Notes under the pieces: model-generated
The model's input: the letters and a program-made list of their open reading frames with translations, nothing else
What the model was told of the DNA's origin: nothing
The model's database searches: none
Translations under genes and position numbers: made by a program
Assembly: GCA_040878185.1 (NCBI GenBank)
Contig: JBBDMS010000060.1
Span: 1-11,480 of the forward strand
Length of the DNA stretch: 11,480 bases
Origin: JAWXBK01 sp040878185
GTDB taxonomy: Bacteria; Pseudomonadota; Alphaproteobacteria; Dongiales; Dongiaceae
Reading direction: 5' to 3'
Shown: positions 1 through 7,742 of the stretch, piece after piece
How the letters are laid out: each line of letters starts with the position of its first letter
How positions within the stretch are numbered: the stretch's first letter is position 1

Positions 1-207
1 GAAGACGAGGTGATCAACGTGTTCATGCCGACGACTCCGAACCCGACCTCTGGGTTTCTGCTGTTCATACCAAGGAAAGACATGACGGTGCTCAGCATGT
101 CGGTTGAAGAGGGTATCAAAATGGTTGTCTCGGGAGGCATCGTGACTCCACCGGATCGCCGACCGCCTGAAAAGCGCAAGGTCAAGATTCCGGCTTCGAC
201 CACCTAG
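1..207 (+). CDS. DUF502 family membrane protein, C-terminal fragment
   Basis: The reading frame is open from the first base of the window, so the gene starts upstream; 68 residues and the TAG stop are present. The fragment carries the conserved C-terminal part of DUF502 proteins: a TTPNPTSGFLLF stretch at visible residues 10-21, then a PRKD turn and an S-M-S-V-E-E segment leading to a V-V-S-G-G-I-V strand. It ends in a basic, proline-rich tail. DUF502 proteins are small inner-membrane proteins with N-terminal transmembrane helices, which lie outside this window; their biochemical role is not established. The gene is convergent with recG, and the two stop codons overlap. An ATG at 25-27 lies inside the conserved motif and is not a real start. 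Family assignment is from motif recognition and is fairly secure despite truncation. Confidence 0.85.
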   Translation, partial: EDEVINVFMPTTPNPTSGFLLFIPRKDMTVLSMSVEEGIKMVVSGGIVTPPDRRPPEKRKVKIPASTT

Positions 208-2291
208 CCGGAGCGAAGCGTCCGGACGACCGCGTCGCGCTCGAACAGATACAGCAGAACCCGCAGCGCCCGGCCGCGGTCGCCGGTCAGATTGGGATCG
301 CGCTCGAGCGCCAGAGTCGCATCGTCGCGGGCTGCCTTCAGCAACTCGTCATGCACGGCGAGATCGGCGAGGCGGAACGCGGGTAGCCCGCTCTGGCGCG
401 TGCCCAGCAACTCGCCGGCGCCACGCAGCCGCAGATCCTCCTCGGCGATGCGAAATCCGTCATCGGTGTCGCGCAGGACTTTGAGACGGGCCTTGGCGGT
501 TTCGCCCAGCGGCGCCTGATAGAGCAGGACGCAGGTCGAGGCGCGCGCACCGCGCCCGATCCGGCCGCGAAGCTGGTGCAGTTGCGCAAGACCGAACCGC
601 TCCGCGTGTTCGATCACCATGACGCTGGCGTTCGGCACATCGACGCCGACCTCAATCACGGTGGTTGCCACCAGCACACCGGTCTCGCCGGCAACGAACG
701 CCGCCATGGTGCGGTCGCGTTCGGTCGCGCGCTGCCGTCCGTGGATGAGGCCGACGCGCTTCTCGCCGAAACGCTGCGCCAGATCGCGATATCGAGCCTC
801 GGCATTGGCGAGGTCCACGACTTCGGATTCTTCGATCAGCGGGCAGACCCAATAGACCTGACCGCCCTGGTCGATCGCTCGCGAAACGGCGCCCACCACG
901 TCTTCCATGCGGCCGAGCGGCACGGCGCGGGTATCGATCGGTTTGCGGCCGGCTGGCTTCTCGGTCAGACGCGACACGTCGAGATCGCCATAGGCGGTCA
1001 GCATGAGTGTGCGCGGGATCGGTGTCGCAGTCATGACCAGCATGTCAGCGGCGGCGCCCTTCTCGGCGAGGATCACACGCTGATGCACCCCGAAGCGATG
1101 CTGCTCATCGACGACCGCGAGGCCGAGATCCTTGAAATCGACGTCTTCCTGCAACAACGCGTGCGTACCCACGACGATGCCGATCTTACCCGAGGCGAGA
1201 TCGGCAAGAATCGCATCGCGCGCCTTGCCCTTGTCGCGACCGGTCAGCAGGGCGGCGGGTACGCCGGCCGCTTCGGCAAGCGGTGCAATGGTCGCGAAAT
1301 GCTGCCGGGCAAGAATTTCGGTCGGCGCCAGAAGGGCCGCCTGCGCGCCGGCTTCAACCGCGATCAGCATCGCAAGAAGGGCGACCACCGTCTTGCCGCT
1401 GCCGACGTCGCCCTGCAACAGCCGCAGCATGCGCAGGTCCATACCCATATCGGCGGCGATTTCCCCGAGCGCCTGCATCTGCGAGTTCGTGAGCGTGAAG
1501 GGGAGGGATGCGATCGCCTTTGCGCGCAGCGCTCCACCGCCGCTCAGGGAACGCCCGCGCTGGCGGCGCTGATGCTGCCGCACCAGTGCGAGTGCAAGCT
1601 GGTTCGCCAGCAGCTCGTCATAGGCCAGTCGCTCGCGCCATTTCGTCGTCAGCAGAAGGTCGCTTTCCTCTTCGGGGTTGTGGGCGCGTTGCAGCGCGTC
1701 GCGCCAGGGCGCCCATTTCTGTTTGGCAACGAAACGGGATTCGATCCATTCATCGAGGACCGGCGCGCGCTCGACGGCGGCGGTGACCGCTTTGCCCATG
1801 ATGCGGGGCGTCAGGCCCGCCGTCATCGGATAGACCGGCTCGACCCGTTTCAATGTCAGCACGTCGTCGAGCGGTGCGATGTGATCCGGATGGGTCATCT
1901 GCAGCTCGTCGCCGAACTTCTCGATCCGGCCGCTGACCACGCGCACTTCACCCTCGGGCAGCGCCTTCTTGAGGTAGTCGGCCTTCGCGCGGAAGAAGAC
2001 GAGATGGATGAAACCGGTATCGTCGCGGCAGCGCACCTTGTAGGGGCGCTTGCCGGCGGCGGGCGAGGGGAAATGCTTGTCGACGCGCAACGTGAGGGTG
2101 ACGATCGCGCCTTCCGGCGCATCGGCGAGCTTGGGCGAGAAGCGCCGGTCGATGATGCCCGCCGGCATGTGCCAGAGCAGGTCGACCACCTGCGGTCCCG
2201 CCGCCTTCTCGATCAGCTTGGCAAAGCGCGGCCCGACGCCCTGCAGCGACGTCACCGGGGCGAAGAGCGGGAACAGGATCTCCGGGCGCAT
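204..2291 (-). CDS. recG: ATP-dependent DNA helicase RecG
   Basis: RecG is a monomeric superfamily 2 double-stranded DNA translocase that reverses stalled replication forks and branch-migrates Holliday junctions and R-loops. At 695 residues it is full length. The N-terminal wedge/OB region covers about residues 60-150. The helicase core shows Walker A GDVGSGKT (294-301), DEQH (395-398), TATP (421-424), the motif V stretch TTVIEVGVDV (543-552) and the arginine-finger motif QLRGRIGR (573-580). The C-terminal translocation region spans about 617-644. The open frame extends 27 codons further upstream, but I chose the ATG at 2291 because it begins the usual M-R-P-E-I-L-F-P-L-F start of alphaproteobacterial RecG and has GGAAG just upstream. 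Its stop overlaps that of the convergent DUF502 gene. It lies 92 bases downstream of the dehydrogenase gene with no convincing terminator between, so readthrough from that operon is possible. Confidence 0.97.
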   Translation of the reverse strand: MRPEILFPLFAPVTSLQGVGPRFAKLIEKAAGPQVVDLLWHMPAGIIDRRFSPKLADAPEGAIVTLTLRVDKHFPSPAAGKRPYKVRCRDDTGFIHLVFFRAKADYLKKALPEGEVRVVSGRIEKFGDELQMTHPDHIAPLDDVLTLKRVEPVYPMTAGLTPRIMGKAVTAAVERAPVLDEWIESRFVAKQKWAPWRDALQRAHNPEEESDLLLTTKWRERLAYDELLANQLALALVRQHQRRQRGRSLSGGGALRAKAIASLPFTLTNSQMQALGEIAADMGMDLRMLRLLQGDVGSGKTVVALLAMLIAVEAGAQAALLAPTEILARQHFATIAPLAEAAGVPAALLTGRDKGKARDAILADLASGKIGIVVGTHALLQEDVDFKDLGLAVVDEQHRFGVHQRVILAEKGAAADMLVMTATPIPRTLMLTAYGDLDVSRLTEKPAGRKPIDTRAVPLGRMEDVVGAVSRAIDQGGQVYWVCPLIEESEVVDLANAEARYRDLAQRFGEKRVGLIHGRQRATERDRTMAAFVAGETGVLVATTVIEVGVDVPNASVMVIEHAERFGLAQLHQLRGRIGRGARASTCVLLYQAPLGETAKARLKVLRDTDDGFRIAEEDLRLRGAGELLGTRQSGLPAFRLADLAVHDELLKAARDDATLALERDPNLTGDRGRALRVLLYLFERDAVVRTLRSG

Positions 2292-2383
2292 TGGGCTTCC
2301 GATACCGACTCGAGACGACAAAAGCTGCCGGGTCACATCGGGTGACTTAGCGCCGCCTCCGCCTGCGGGCAACCGCTCCGCTG
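2292..2383 (-). other. Dehydrogenase-recG gap with a weak inverted repeat
   Basis: This 92-base spacer separates the dehydrogenase stop from the recG start. Its clearest structure is a 5-bp inverted repeat, GTCAC/GTGAC, at 2332-2336 and 2342-2346 with a 5-base loop. In transcript sense it is followed about 7 bases later by a short TTTT run. The stem is too short and the uridine run too weak for a convincing intrinsic terminator. I see no strong -35/-10 pair for recG. Transcription of recG may therefore come partly from the upstream operon, or from a promoter I cannot recognise. Confidence 0.3.
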
Positions 2384-4834
2384 TCAGCCCTTGATCCGCG
2401 CCATCGTCGGGTCGTAGAGCGGGTCGAGCGTGACCGAACAGGGCACGCGCTCGGTCGCGACTTCCAGCTCGTAGCGCGCACCCAGAACATAATCCGTATC
2501 GACGCCGCCGGCATTGCGCACATAGCCGATGCCGATATTCTTGCCGACCGTGTAACCCCAGCCGCCGCTCGCGAGCCAGCCGGCCGGTTTGCCGTCGCGC
2601 AGAATGGTTTCACGGCCGAGCAGAATGACGCCGGGATCGTCCACGGTGAAAGTCGCGAGCAGCCGCTTCATGCTGCCGGATTTCTGCGCCTCCAGCGCCT
2701 TGCGGCCGTTGAAATCGACATTTTTCCGCAGTTTCACCGCCCATCCCATGCCGGCCTCGAAGGGCGTGAAATCCGGTCCGATATCGCCGGCCCAGGCGCG
2801 GTAGCCCTTTTCGAGCCGCAGCGTCTCGATCGCGCGATAACCGGCATTGCGCAGGCCGTACGGCGCGCCCGCGACCATCAGCGCCGCATGGACGTTGACG
2901 GCATATTCGACCGGGATATGCAGTTCCCAGCCCAGTTCCCCGACATAGGTGATGCGGAGTGCGAGCACCGGCGCGCCACCGATGCCGATGCGCTGCGCAG
3001 TGCCGAAGGGGAAGGCGTGATTGGAAATGTCGTCGCGCGTGGCGGCCGCCAGAATCTCGCGCGCCTTCGGTCCCATCAGCGACAGCACGGCATTGGCCGA
3101 CGTGATGTCGACGAGCTGCGCACTGGCGCCGGCAGGAATGTTGCGCCGTATCCAGTCGAAATCATGCGTCGCGAAGCCGGTGCCGGTCACGATGTAGAAA
3201 CTGTCCGGCGCGATGCGCGTCACCGTCAGGTCGCATTCGATGCCACCGCGCTCGTTCAGCAACTGCGTGTAGGTCACCCTGCCGACCGGCTTCGCCACGT
3301 CGTTCGAGCAGATCCAGGTGAGGGCGCTCTCCGCGTCGGACCCGGTCAGCAGGAACTTGGCGAACGAGGTCTGATCGAACAGGACGGCACCTTCGCGCGC
3401 GGCCTTGTGTTCGCGACCGACGGCGTCGAACCAGTTCGGCCGCCCGAAGCTGTAGCGATCCTCCGCCTTCTCCCCCTTCTTGAGATCGGCGTACCAGTTC
3501 GGCCGTTCCCAGCCGAGCTTCTCGCCGAAACAGGCGCCGTCGCTTTTCAGGATTTCGTAGAGCGGAGAGCGACGGCAGGGTCGCCCGCTCGCATATTCCT
3601 CGGACGGCCAGGCGATCATGTAATGCTTGCCATAGGCTTCCATGGTGCGCGTGCGCACCCAATCGGTATCGAAATGCGGCCGGCCGAAACGGCGGATATC
3701 GACCGGCCAGAGATCGTAGGGCGGTTCACCGCGCACGACCCATTCGGCGAGCGCCATCCCGGCACCGCCACCCGACGCGATACCGAAGGCGTTGAAGCCC
3801 GCGCCGACGAAGAAATTCTTCAACTCCGGCGCTTCGCCGAGAATGAAATTGCCGTCCGGGGTAAAGCTTTCCGGCCCGTTGATCAGCTCCTTGATACCGG
3901 CCGTCTGCAAGGCCGGCACGCGGCCGAGCGCAAGCTCCACCATCGGCTCGAAATGATCGAAGTTGGAGGTGAGCAGCGTGTAGTGGAAATCTTCGGGAAT
4001 GCCGTCCTCGGCCCAGGGCAGGGGATTGGGCTCGTAGCCGCCCATCACCAGCCCGCCGACCTCTTCCTTGTAGTAGGTGAGGCGGTCGGGATCGCGCAGC
4101 GTCGGCAGGTTCGGCGCGACGCCCTCGATCCGCTCCGTCACCATGTACTGATGCTGCACCGAAACCAGTGGCACGTTGACGCCGACCGATGCGGCAAAGC
4201 CGCGCGACCATTGTCCGGCGCAGCAGACCACGATCTCGCATTCGATCCGGCCCCTGTCGGTCTCGACACTGCGGATGTGGCCGTCCTCGACGATGATCGA
4301 CAGCACCTTGGTGTCTTCGAGAATCGTGACGCCGGTCTGGCGCGCGCCTTTCGCCAGCGCCTGCGTGATGTCGCTCGGATTGGCTTGGCCGTCGGTCGGC
4401 AGGAAGGCGGCGCCGATTACGTCGTCGACCTGCATCAGCGGCCAGAGATCCTGCGCCTCCTTCGGCGTCAGTAGGTCCATTTTGAGGCCGAAGGAATGCG
4501 CCGTCGTCGCCTGGCGCTTCACCTCGGTCCAGCGATCCGCATTGCAGGCGAGGCGCAGCCCGCCATTCATCTTCCAACCGGTCGCAAGCCCGGTCTCGGT
4601 TTCGATTCGGTTGTAGAGATCGATCGAATAGCCGAGGAGTTGCGTGATGTTGGCGCTGGTGCGGAGCTGGCCGACCAGTCCGGCGGCATGGAACGTGCTG
4701 CCGGAGGTCAGTTTCTTGCGCTCGAGCAGAACCGTGTCGGTCCAGCCGAGCTTGCCGAGATGATAGGCCGTCGAGCAGCCGATGATGCCGCCGCCGACGA
4801 TAACTGCCTTCGCGCTCTTGGGAAGTTCGGCCAT
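2384..4834 (-). CDS. FAD-dependent sarcosine/dimethylglycine dehydrogenase family protein with GcvT domain
   Basis: Members of this family oxidatively remove an N-methyl group from dimethylglycine, sarcosine or related amines using FAD, and condense the released carbon with tetrahydrofolate to give 5,10-methylene-THF. The 816-residue length fits the two-module class. Residues 8-365 form the DAO-type FAD fold, with GGGIIG (14-19), an acidic E38 at the ribose-binding position, and a GSTFHAAGL motif whose H49 matches the histidine that carries covalent FAD in dimethylglycine dehydrogenase. A linker domain at about 370-430 leads to the folate-binding GcvT domain (about 430-700), where D535 lies in the GGIECDLTV motif, then a GcvT C-terminal barrel (about 720-810). 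The ATG at 4834 is preferred over a 25-residue upstream extension because it directly precedes the FAD strand. It starts 7 bases after the kinase stop without a good ribosome binding site, suggesting translational coupling. The exact substrate is uncertain. Confidence 0.9.
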   Translation of the reverse strand: MAELPKSAKAVIVGGGIIGCSTAYHLGKLGWTDTVLLERKKLTSGSTFHAAGLVGQLRTSANITQLLGYSIDLYNRIETETGLATGWKMNGGLRLACNADRWTEVKRQATTAHSFGLKMDLLTPKEAQDLWPLMQVDDVIGAAFLPTDGQANPSDITQALAKGARQTGVTILEDTKVLSIIVEDGHIRSVETDRGRIECEIVVCCAGQWSRGFAASVGVNVPLVSVQHQYMVTERIEGVAPNLPTLRDPDRLTYYKEEVGGLVMGGYEPNPLPWAEDGIPEDFHYTLLTSNFDHFEPMVELALGRVPALQTAGIKELINGPESFTPDGNFILGEAPELKNFFVGAGFNAFGIASGGGAGMALAEWVVRGEPPYDLWPVDIRRFGRPHFDTDWVRTRTMEAYGKHYMIAWPSEEYASGRPCRRSPLYEILKSDGACFGEKLGWERPNWYADLKKGEKAEDRYSFGRPNWFDAVGREHKAAREGAVLFDQTSFAKFLLTGSDAESALTWICSNDVAKPVGRVTYTQLLNERGGIECDLTVTRIAPDSFYIVTGTGFATHDFDWIRRNIPAGASAQLVDITSANAVLSLMGPKAREILAAATRDDISNHAFPFGTAQRIGIGGAPVLALRITYVGELGWELHIPVEYAVNVHAALMVAGAPYGLRNAGYRAIETLRLEKGYRAWAGDIGPDFTPFEAGMGWAVKLRKNVDFNGRKALEAQKSGSMKRLLATFTVDDPGVILLGRETILRDGKPAGWLASGGWGYTVGKNIGIGYVRNAGGVDTDYVLGARYELEVATERVPCSVTLDPLYDPTMARIKG

Positions 4835-4841
4835 GGCCGGG

Positions 4842-5717
4842 TCACATTGCCTGGAACGAGGCCCACGCGCGCTCGAAGCGGCGCATGTTCTCGGCGGTGT
4901 AGGCGACATAGTCGAAGTCGAGTGTCGAATGGGTTTCCTGAACCATGCTCCACATGCTTTCGCGCAACAGAGAGGCGCATTTCATGGCGTGATAGCGGAC
5001 GCGAAGCTCGTCCGTGACGGGGCGGTCGAAATAATTTTCGAGCAGCCATTCCTCCTGATCGGGCGAAAGCCCATTATTGGAGGCAAGGCCGCCGAGATCG
5101 AAGAGCGGGCTGTTGAATCCGCCATAATCCCAGTCGATCAGCCAGAGGCGATCGCCATCGTCGATGAAATTGCCGGGCAGCAGGTCGTTATGCCCGTAGA
5201 CGAGGTCAATGCGACCGACCGCGCGCTCGAGGCGCTCGGCGGTCGCCTGGAGCTCAGGCAGACGCGGCAGATACCGGCTGTTGGCGTCCTTCAGCGCGCC
5301 CGCATAGTCGTGCAGCACATGGAACACCCAGAAGACCAGCGCCGCGCCGCGCAGATGTTTGGGTATCTCGCGATGCGCGCGCGCGACGAGCGGCAGGATC
5401 CGTTCGAGATTGGCCTGGGTCGCGACATCGGCCTCGCCATAGGTGCGGCCGTCGATATGGTCGATCACCAGCGCGCCGTCGGTTGCGAAAACGACACGCG
5501 GCGAGACGCCCGCCGCATGCGCCGCGCGGCTCGCAGCCAGCTCGTTGAACCGCATGATCTGATGCACGGGAATATCGGCGCCGATGCGCACGACATATTT
5601 CTTCCCGCCATCGGCGACCACGTAATTCTTGTTGGTGATGCCGCCGCCCAGCGGCTGCGGATCGACCTTGCCTTTCCAGCAGGCGAGGCTGGCAGCAATC
5701 TGGCGCGGGTCGGTCAT
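4842..5717 (-). CDS. Choline/ethanolamine kinase-like phosphotransferase (APH fold, LicA-like)
   Basis: This 291-residue protein has the aminoglycoside-phosphotransferase/choline-kinase fold and should transfer phosphate from ATP to a small alcohol in the cytoplasm. An N-terminal nucleotide-binding loop, LGGGITNKNYVV (23-34), precedes a strand containing R44 in the V-V-R-I segment. The catalytic loop is GHNDLLPGN (175-183), with catalytic D178 and metal-binding N183; D195 in LIDWDYGG is the DFG-equivalent metal ligand. All key residues are present, so it looks active. I chose the ATG at 5717; a TTG at 5732 would add five residues, and neither has an obvious Shine-Dalgarno. It lies between permease and dehydrogenase genes, so it probably acts on the imported compound or a breakdown product. 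Choline, ethanolamine or an N-methylated aminoethanol are plausible substrates by family, but related kinases act on other molecules such as hydroxylysine, so specificity is open. Confidence 0.85.
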   Translation of the reverse strand: MTDPRQIAASLACWKGKVDPQPLGGGITNKNYVVADGGKKYVVRIGADIPVHQIMRFNELAASRAAHAAGVSPRVVFATDGALVIDHIDGRTYGEADVATQANLERILPLVARAHREIPKHLRGAALVFWVFHVLHDYAGALKDANSRYLPRLPELQATAERLERAVGRIDLVYGHNDLLPGNFIDDGDRLWLIDWDYGGFNSPLFDLGGLASNNGLSPDQEEWLLENYFDRPVTDELRVRYHAMKCASLLRESMWSMVQETHSTLDFDYVAYTAENMRRFERAWASFQAM

Positions 5718-5756
5718 ATGCGTGCTGGACAAAATCGGGATGTGGACGCGCCGGGC

Positions 5757-7742
5757 TCAGCCGACCATGCCGAAACGCTGCCGGAGCTTGCGGCTCCAGC
5801 CACCGACCAGCCGATCGGCGACGATGCCGATGAAGGCGACGCAGAGGCCGGCGATGATGCCGCGGCCGACATCAGCTTTTGCGAGGGAGATGAACACCTC
5901 CTGGCCGAGATCGCGGGTGCCGACCATGGCGGCGATGATGTCCATCGCGATCGCCAGCATGATCACCTGATTGACGCCGAGCATGATCTCGGGCAGCGCC
6001 AGCGGCAACTGGACGCGGAAAAGAATCTGCGACCGTGTGCAACCCGCGACCTTCGCGGCCTCGACGATCTGCGGCGATACCTGCCGGATGCCGTGGTCGG
6101 TGTAGCGGATGGCCGGCGCCACGGCATAGGCCACGATCGCGATCATCGCGGACACGTCGCCGACGCGGAACAGCATCACCACAGGAATGAGATAGACGAA
6201 GGCTGGAATCGTCTGCAGCAGATCGACCACCGGCGTCAGGATCCGATTGCCGATCCGGCTGCGCGCCGACCAGATCCCGAGCGGCACGCCGATCAGGCAC
6301 GAGATCACAACCGATACGCCGACGAGATAGACGGTGTTCATGGTCTTGTCCCAGAGACCGACCAGCGCGCAGAAGGTCGTGAGGGACATGGTCAGCAGCG
6401 AGAGCCGCCAGCCACCGAACTGCCAGCCGGCCACGCCGATCAGCCCGACCACCGCAAACCAGGGCAGGTCGACCAGCAGATCGCGCACGGGATTGAGCAC
6501 GTTGAGCAGTAAGGCGACGCGGAATGTCTCGATATAGTCGTAGTAGTTGATGTTGATCCAGTCGATAAACTGCTTCGCATAGGGGGCCAGCGTAACGGTC
6601 CAGCCTTCGGGAATGCGGTTGAGCGGTGGTATCGCGAAGCTCGCGAGCGTCGTAATGACCACGAGCGCGATCGCGGCGAAGAGGAACGGATAGCGCTGCC
6701 AGAACGGGCGCATGTCGAGCCGACGCGTGCTGACGGTGTGCACGGCGGCCTGGCTCAGCCGGTCGAGAACGATCGCGATGACGACGATCGCGAGGCCGGC
6801 CTCGAGGCTTGCGCCGATCTTCAGCGCCCGCAGCGCCAGCAGCACGTCATAGCCGAGACCGCCGGCGCCGATCATCGAGGCGATGATCACCATATTGAGC
6901 GACATCATGATGACCTGGTTGACGCCGACCATGAGTAGCGGCCGCGCCGAGGGCATCAGGATGCGCCAGAGACGCTGACGGCGGGTGCAGCCCGCCATCG
7001 TGCCGAATTCGCCGATTTCCGCCGGCACCTGTTGGAGGGCGAGCATCGTCGCACGCACCATCGGCGGCATCGCAAAGATGATGGTTGCAACCATGCCCGA
7101 AACTGGATTGGTGCCGAACAGCAGCAGGATCGGCACCAGATAAGCGAAGGTCGGGATCGTCTGCATCAGATCGAGCAGCGGATCGATGACATAGGTCCGC
7201 AGGCGCGGCGAGCGGTAACCCCAGATTCCGACGAGCAGGCCGAGTGCGACGCCGATCGGCACCGCCATGATGATCGAGGCAAGCGTGGTCATCGCGCTAT
7301 CCCATTGTCCGAACAGCGCGATATAGAGGAAACAGCCGCCGCTCAGCGCGGCAAGGCGCCAGTTGCCCAGCGCATAGCCTGCGAGCGCGAACGTGCCGAC
7401 GATACCGACCCAGGAAAGGCGCGGCAGTTCGATCAGATCGGGGCCGCGACCGATCTTGAAACCCTGGGCCAGGAGATCGATCAGGAATTGCAGGACGGGA
7501 TTGAGAATGCCGTTCGAAATGAAACGCGTGACGCCCGAGATGTTGTTCTTGATCGCGGACATGACGATCGTCGTGTACTTCGCCAGCGGTACGATCCAGT
7601 CTTTCGGGTAGTCGTCGAACCAGGGCAGCTCGGTATCGAAATACCAGAGCAGGGCGGTCGCACCGAGCGCTGCGAGCCAGACCCAGAACCAGCGCGACAC
7701 GCGCGCGGCCGAACCCTGCCAGGACAGTTCGAGCGCGGTCAC
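5757..7742 (-). CDS. ProU/OpuA-class ABC transporter permease, two modules fused in tandem
   Basis: This inner-membrane pore subunit of a quaternary-amine-type importer has 661 residues, roughly double the usual ProW/OpuAB permease core. It contains two complete binding-protein-dependent permease modules in one chain. Module 1 has QTIPTFAYLVP (194-204), the ATPase-contacting EAA loop at about 245-268 with AGCTRRQ, and GVNQVIMMSLNM (273-284). Module 2 repeats these at 510-520, 561-584 and 589-600, a constant shift of 316 residues. Each module is preceded by extra hydrophobic segments (around 111-144 and 429-463) with matching GNWRL/GGWRL and QWD/LWD positions. The start is GTG at 7742, overlapping the ATPase stop by four bases (GTGA), which implies coupled translation. 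A single chain could thus supply both halves of the pore. The TMAO and betaine transporters of marine alphaproteobacteria belong to the same superfamily, but the substrate is not determined. Confidence 0.92.
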   Translation of the reverse strand: MTALELSWQGSAARVSRWFWVWLAALGATALLWYFDTELPWFDDYPKDWIVPLAKYTTIVMSAIKNNISGVTRFISNGILNPVLQFLIDLLAQGFKIGRGPDLIELPRLSWVGIVGTFALAGYALGNWRLAALSGGCFLYIALFGQWDSAMTTLASIIMAVPIGVALGLLVGIWGYRSPRLRTYVIDPLLDLMQTIPTFAYLVPILLLFGTNPVSGMVATIIFAMPPMVRATMLALQQVPAEIGEFGTMAGCTRRQRLWRILMPSARPLLMVGVNQVIMMSLNMVIIASMIGAGGLGYDVLLALRALKIGASLEAGLAIVVIAIVLDRLSQAAVHTVSTRRLDMRPFWQRYPFLFAAIALVVITTLASFAIPPLNRIPEGWTVTLAPYAKQFIDWININYYDYIETFRVALLLNVLNPVRDLLVDLPWFAVVGLIGVAGWQFGGWRLSLLTMSLTTFCALVGLWDKTMNTVYLVGVSVVISCLIGVPLGIWSARSRIGNRILTPVVDLLQTIPAFVYLIPVVMLFRVGDVSAMIAIVAYAVAPAIRYTDHGIRQVSPQIVEAAKVAGCTRSQILFRVQLPLALPEIMLGVNQVIMLAIAMDIIAAMVGTRDLGQEVFISLAKADVGRGIIAGLCVAFIGIVADRLVGGWSRKLRQRFGMVG

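Noticed and set aside
208..225. CCGGA/TCCGG inverted repeat right after the DUF502 stop, as a terminator
   Set aside because: The stem is only 5 bp, no T run follows, and it lies in the recG coding end; treated as chance.
576..2345. Long open frame on the plus strand opposite recG (589 codons)
   Set aside because: It is the mirror of recG in GC-rich codon-biased DNA: the product is histidine-, arginine- and aspartate-rich with no recognisable fold, while the minus strand encodes a full set of helicase motifs.
4835..4909. A 25-residue N-terminal extension of the dehydrogenase overlapping the kinase end
   Set aside because: The extension is arginine/serine-rich with no resemblance to the family; the FAD-binding strand begins shortly after the ATG at 4834.
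2888..6512. Long plus-strand open frames opposite the dehydrogenase, kinase and permease genes
   Set aside because: They are antisense shadows with low-complexity H/R/D/A composition and no start signals; the minus-strand proteins are clear family members.
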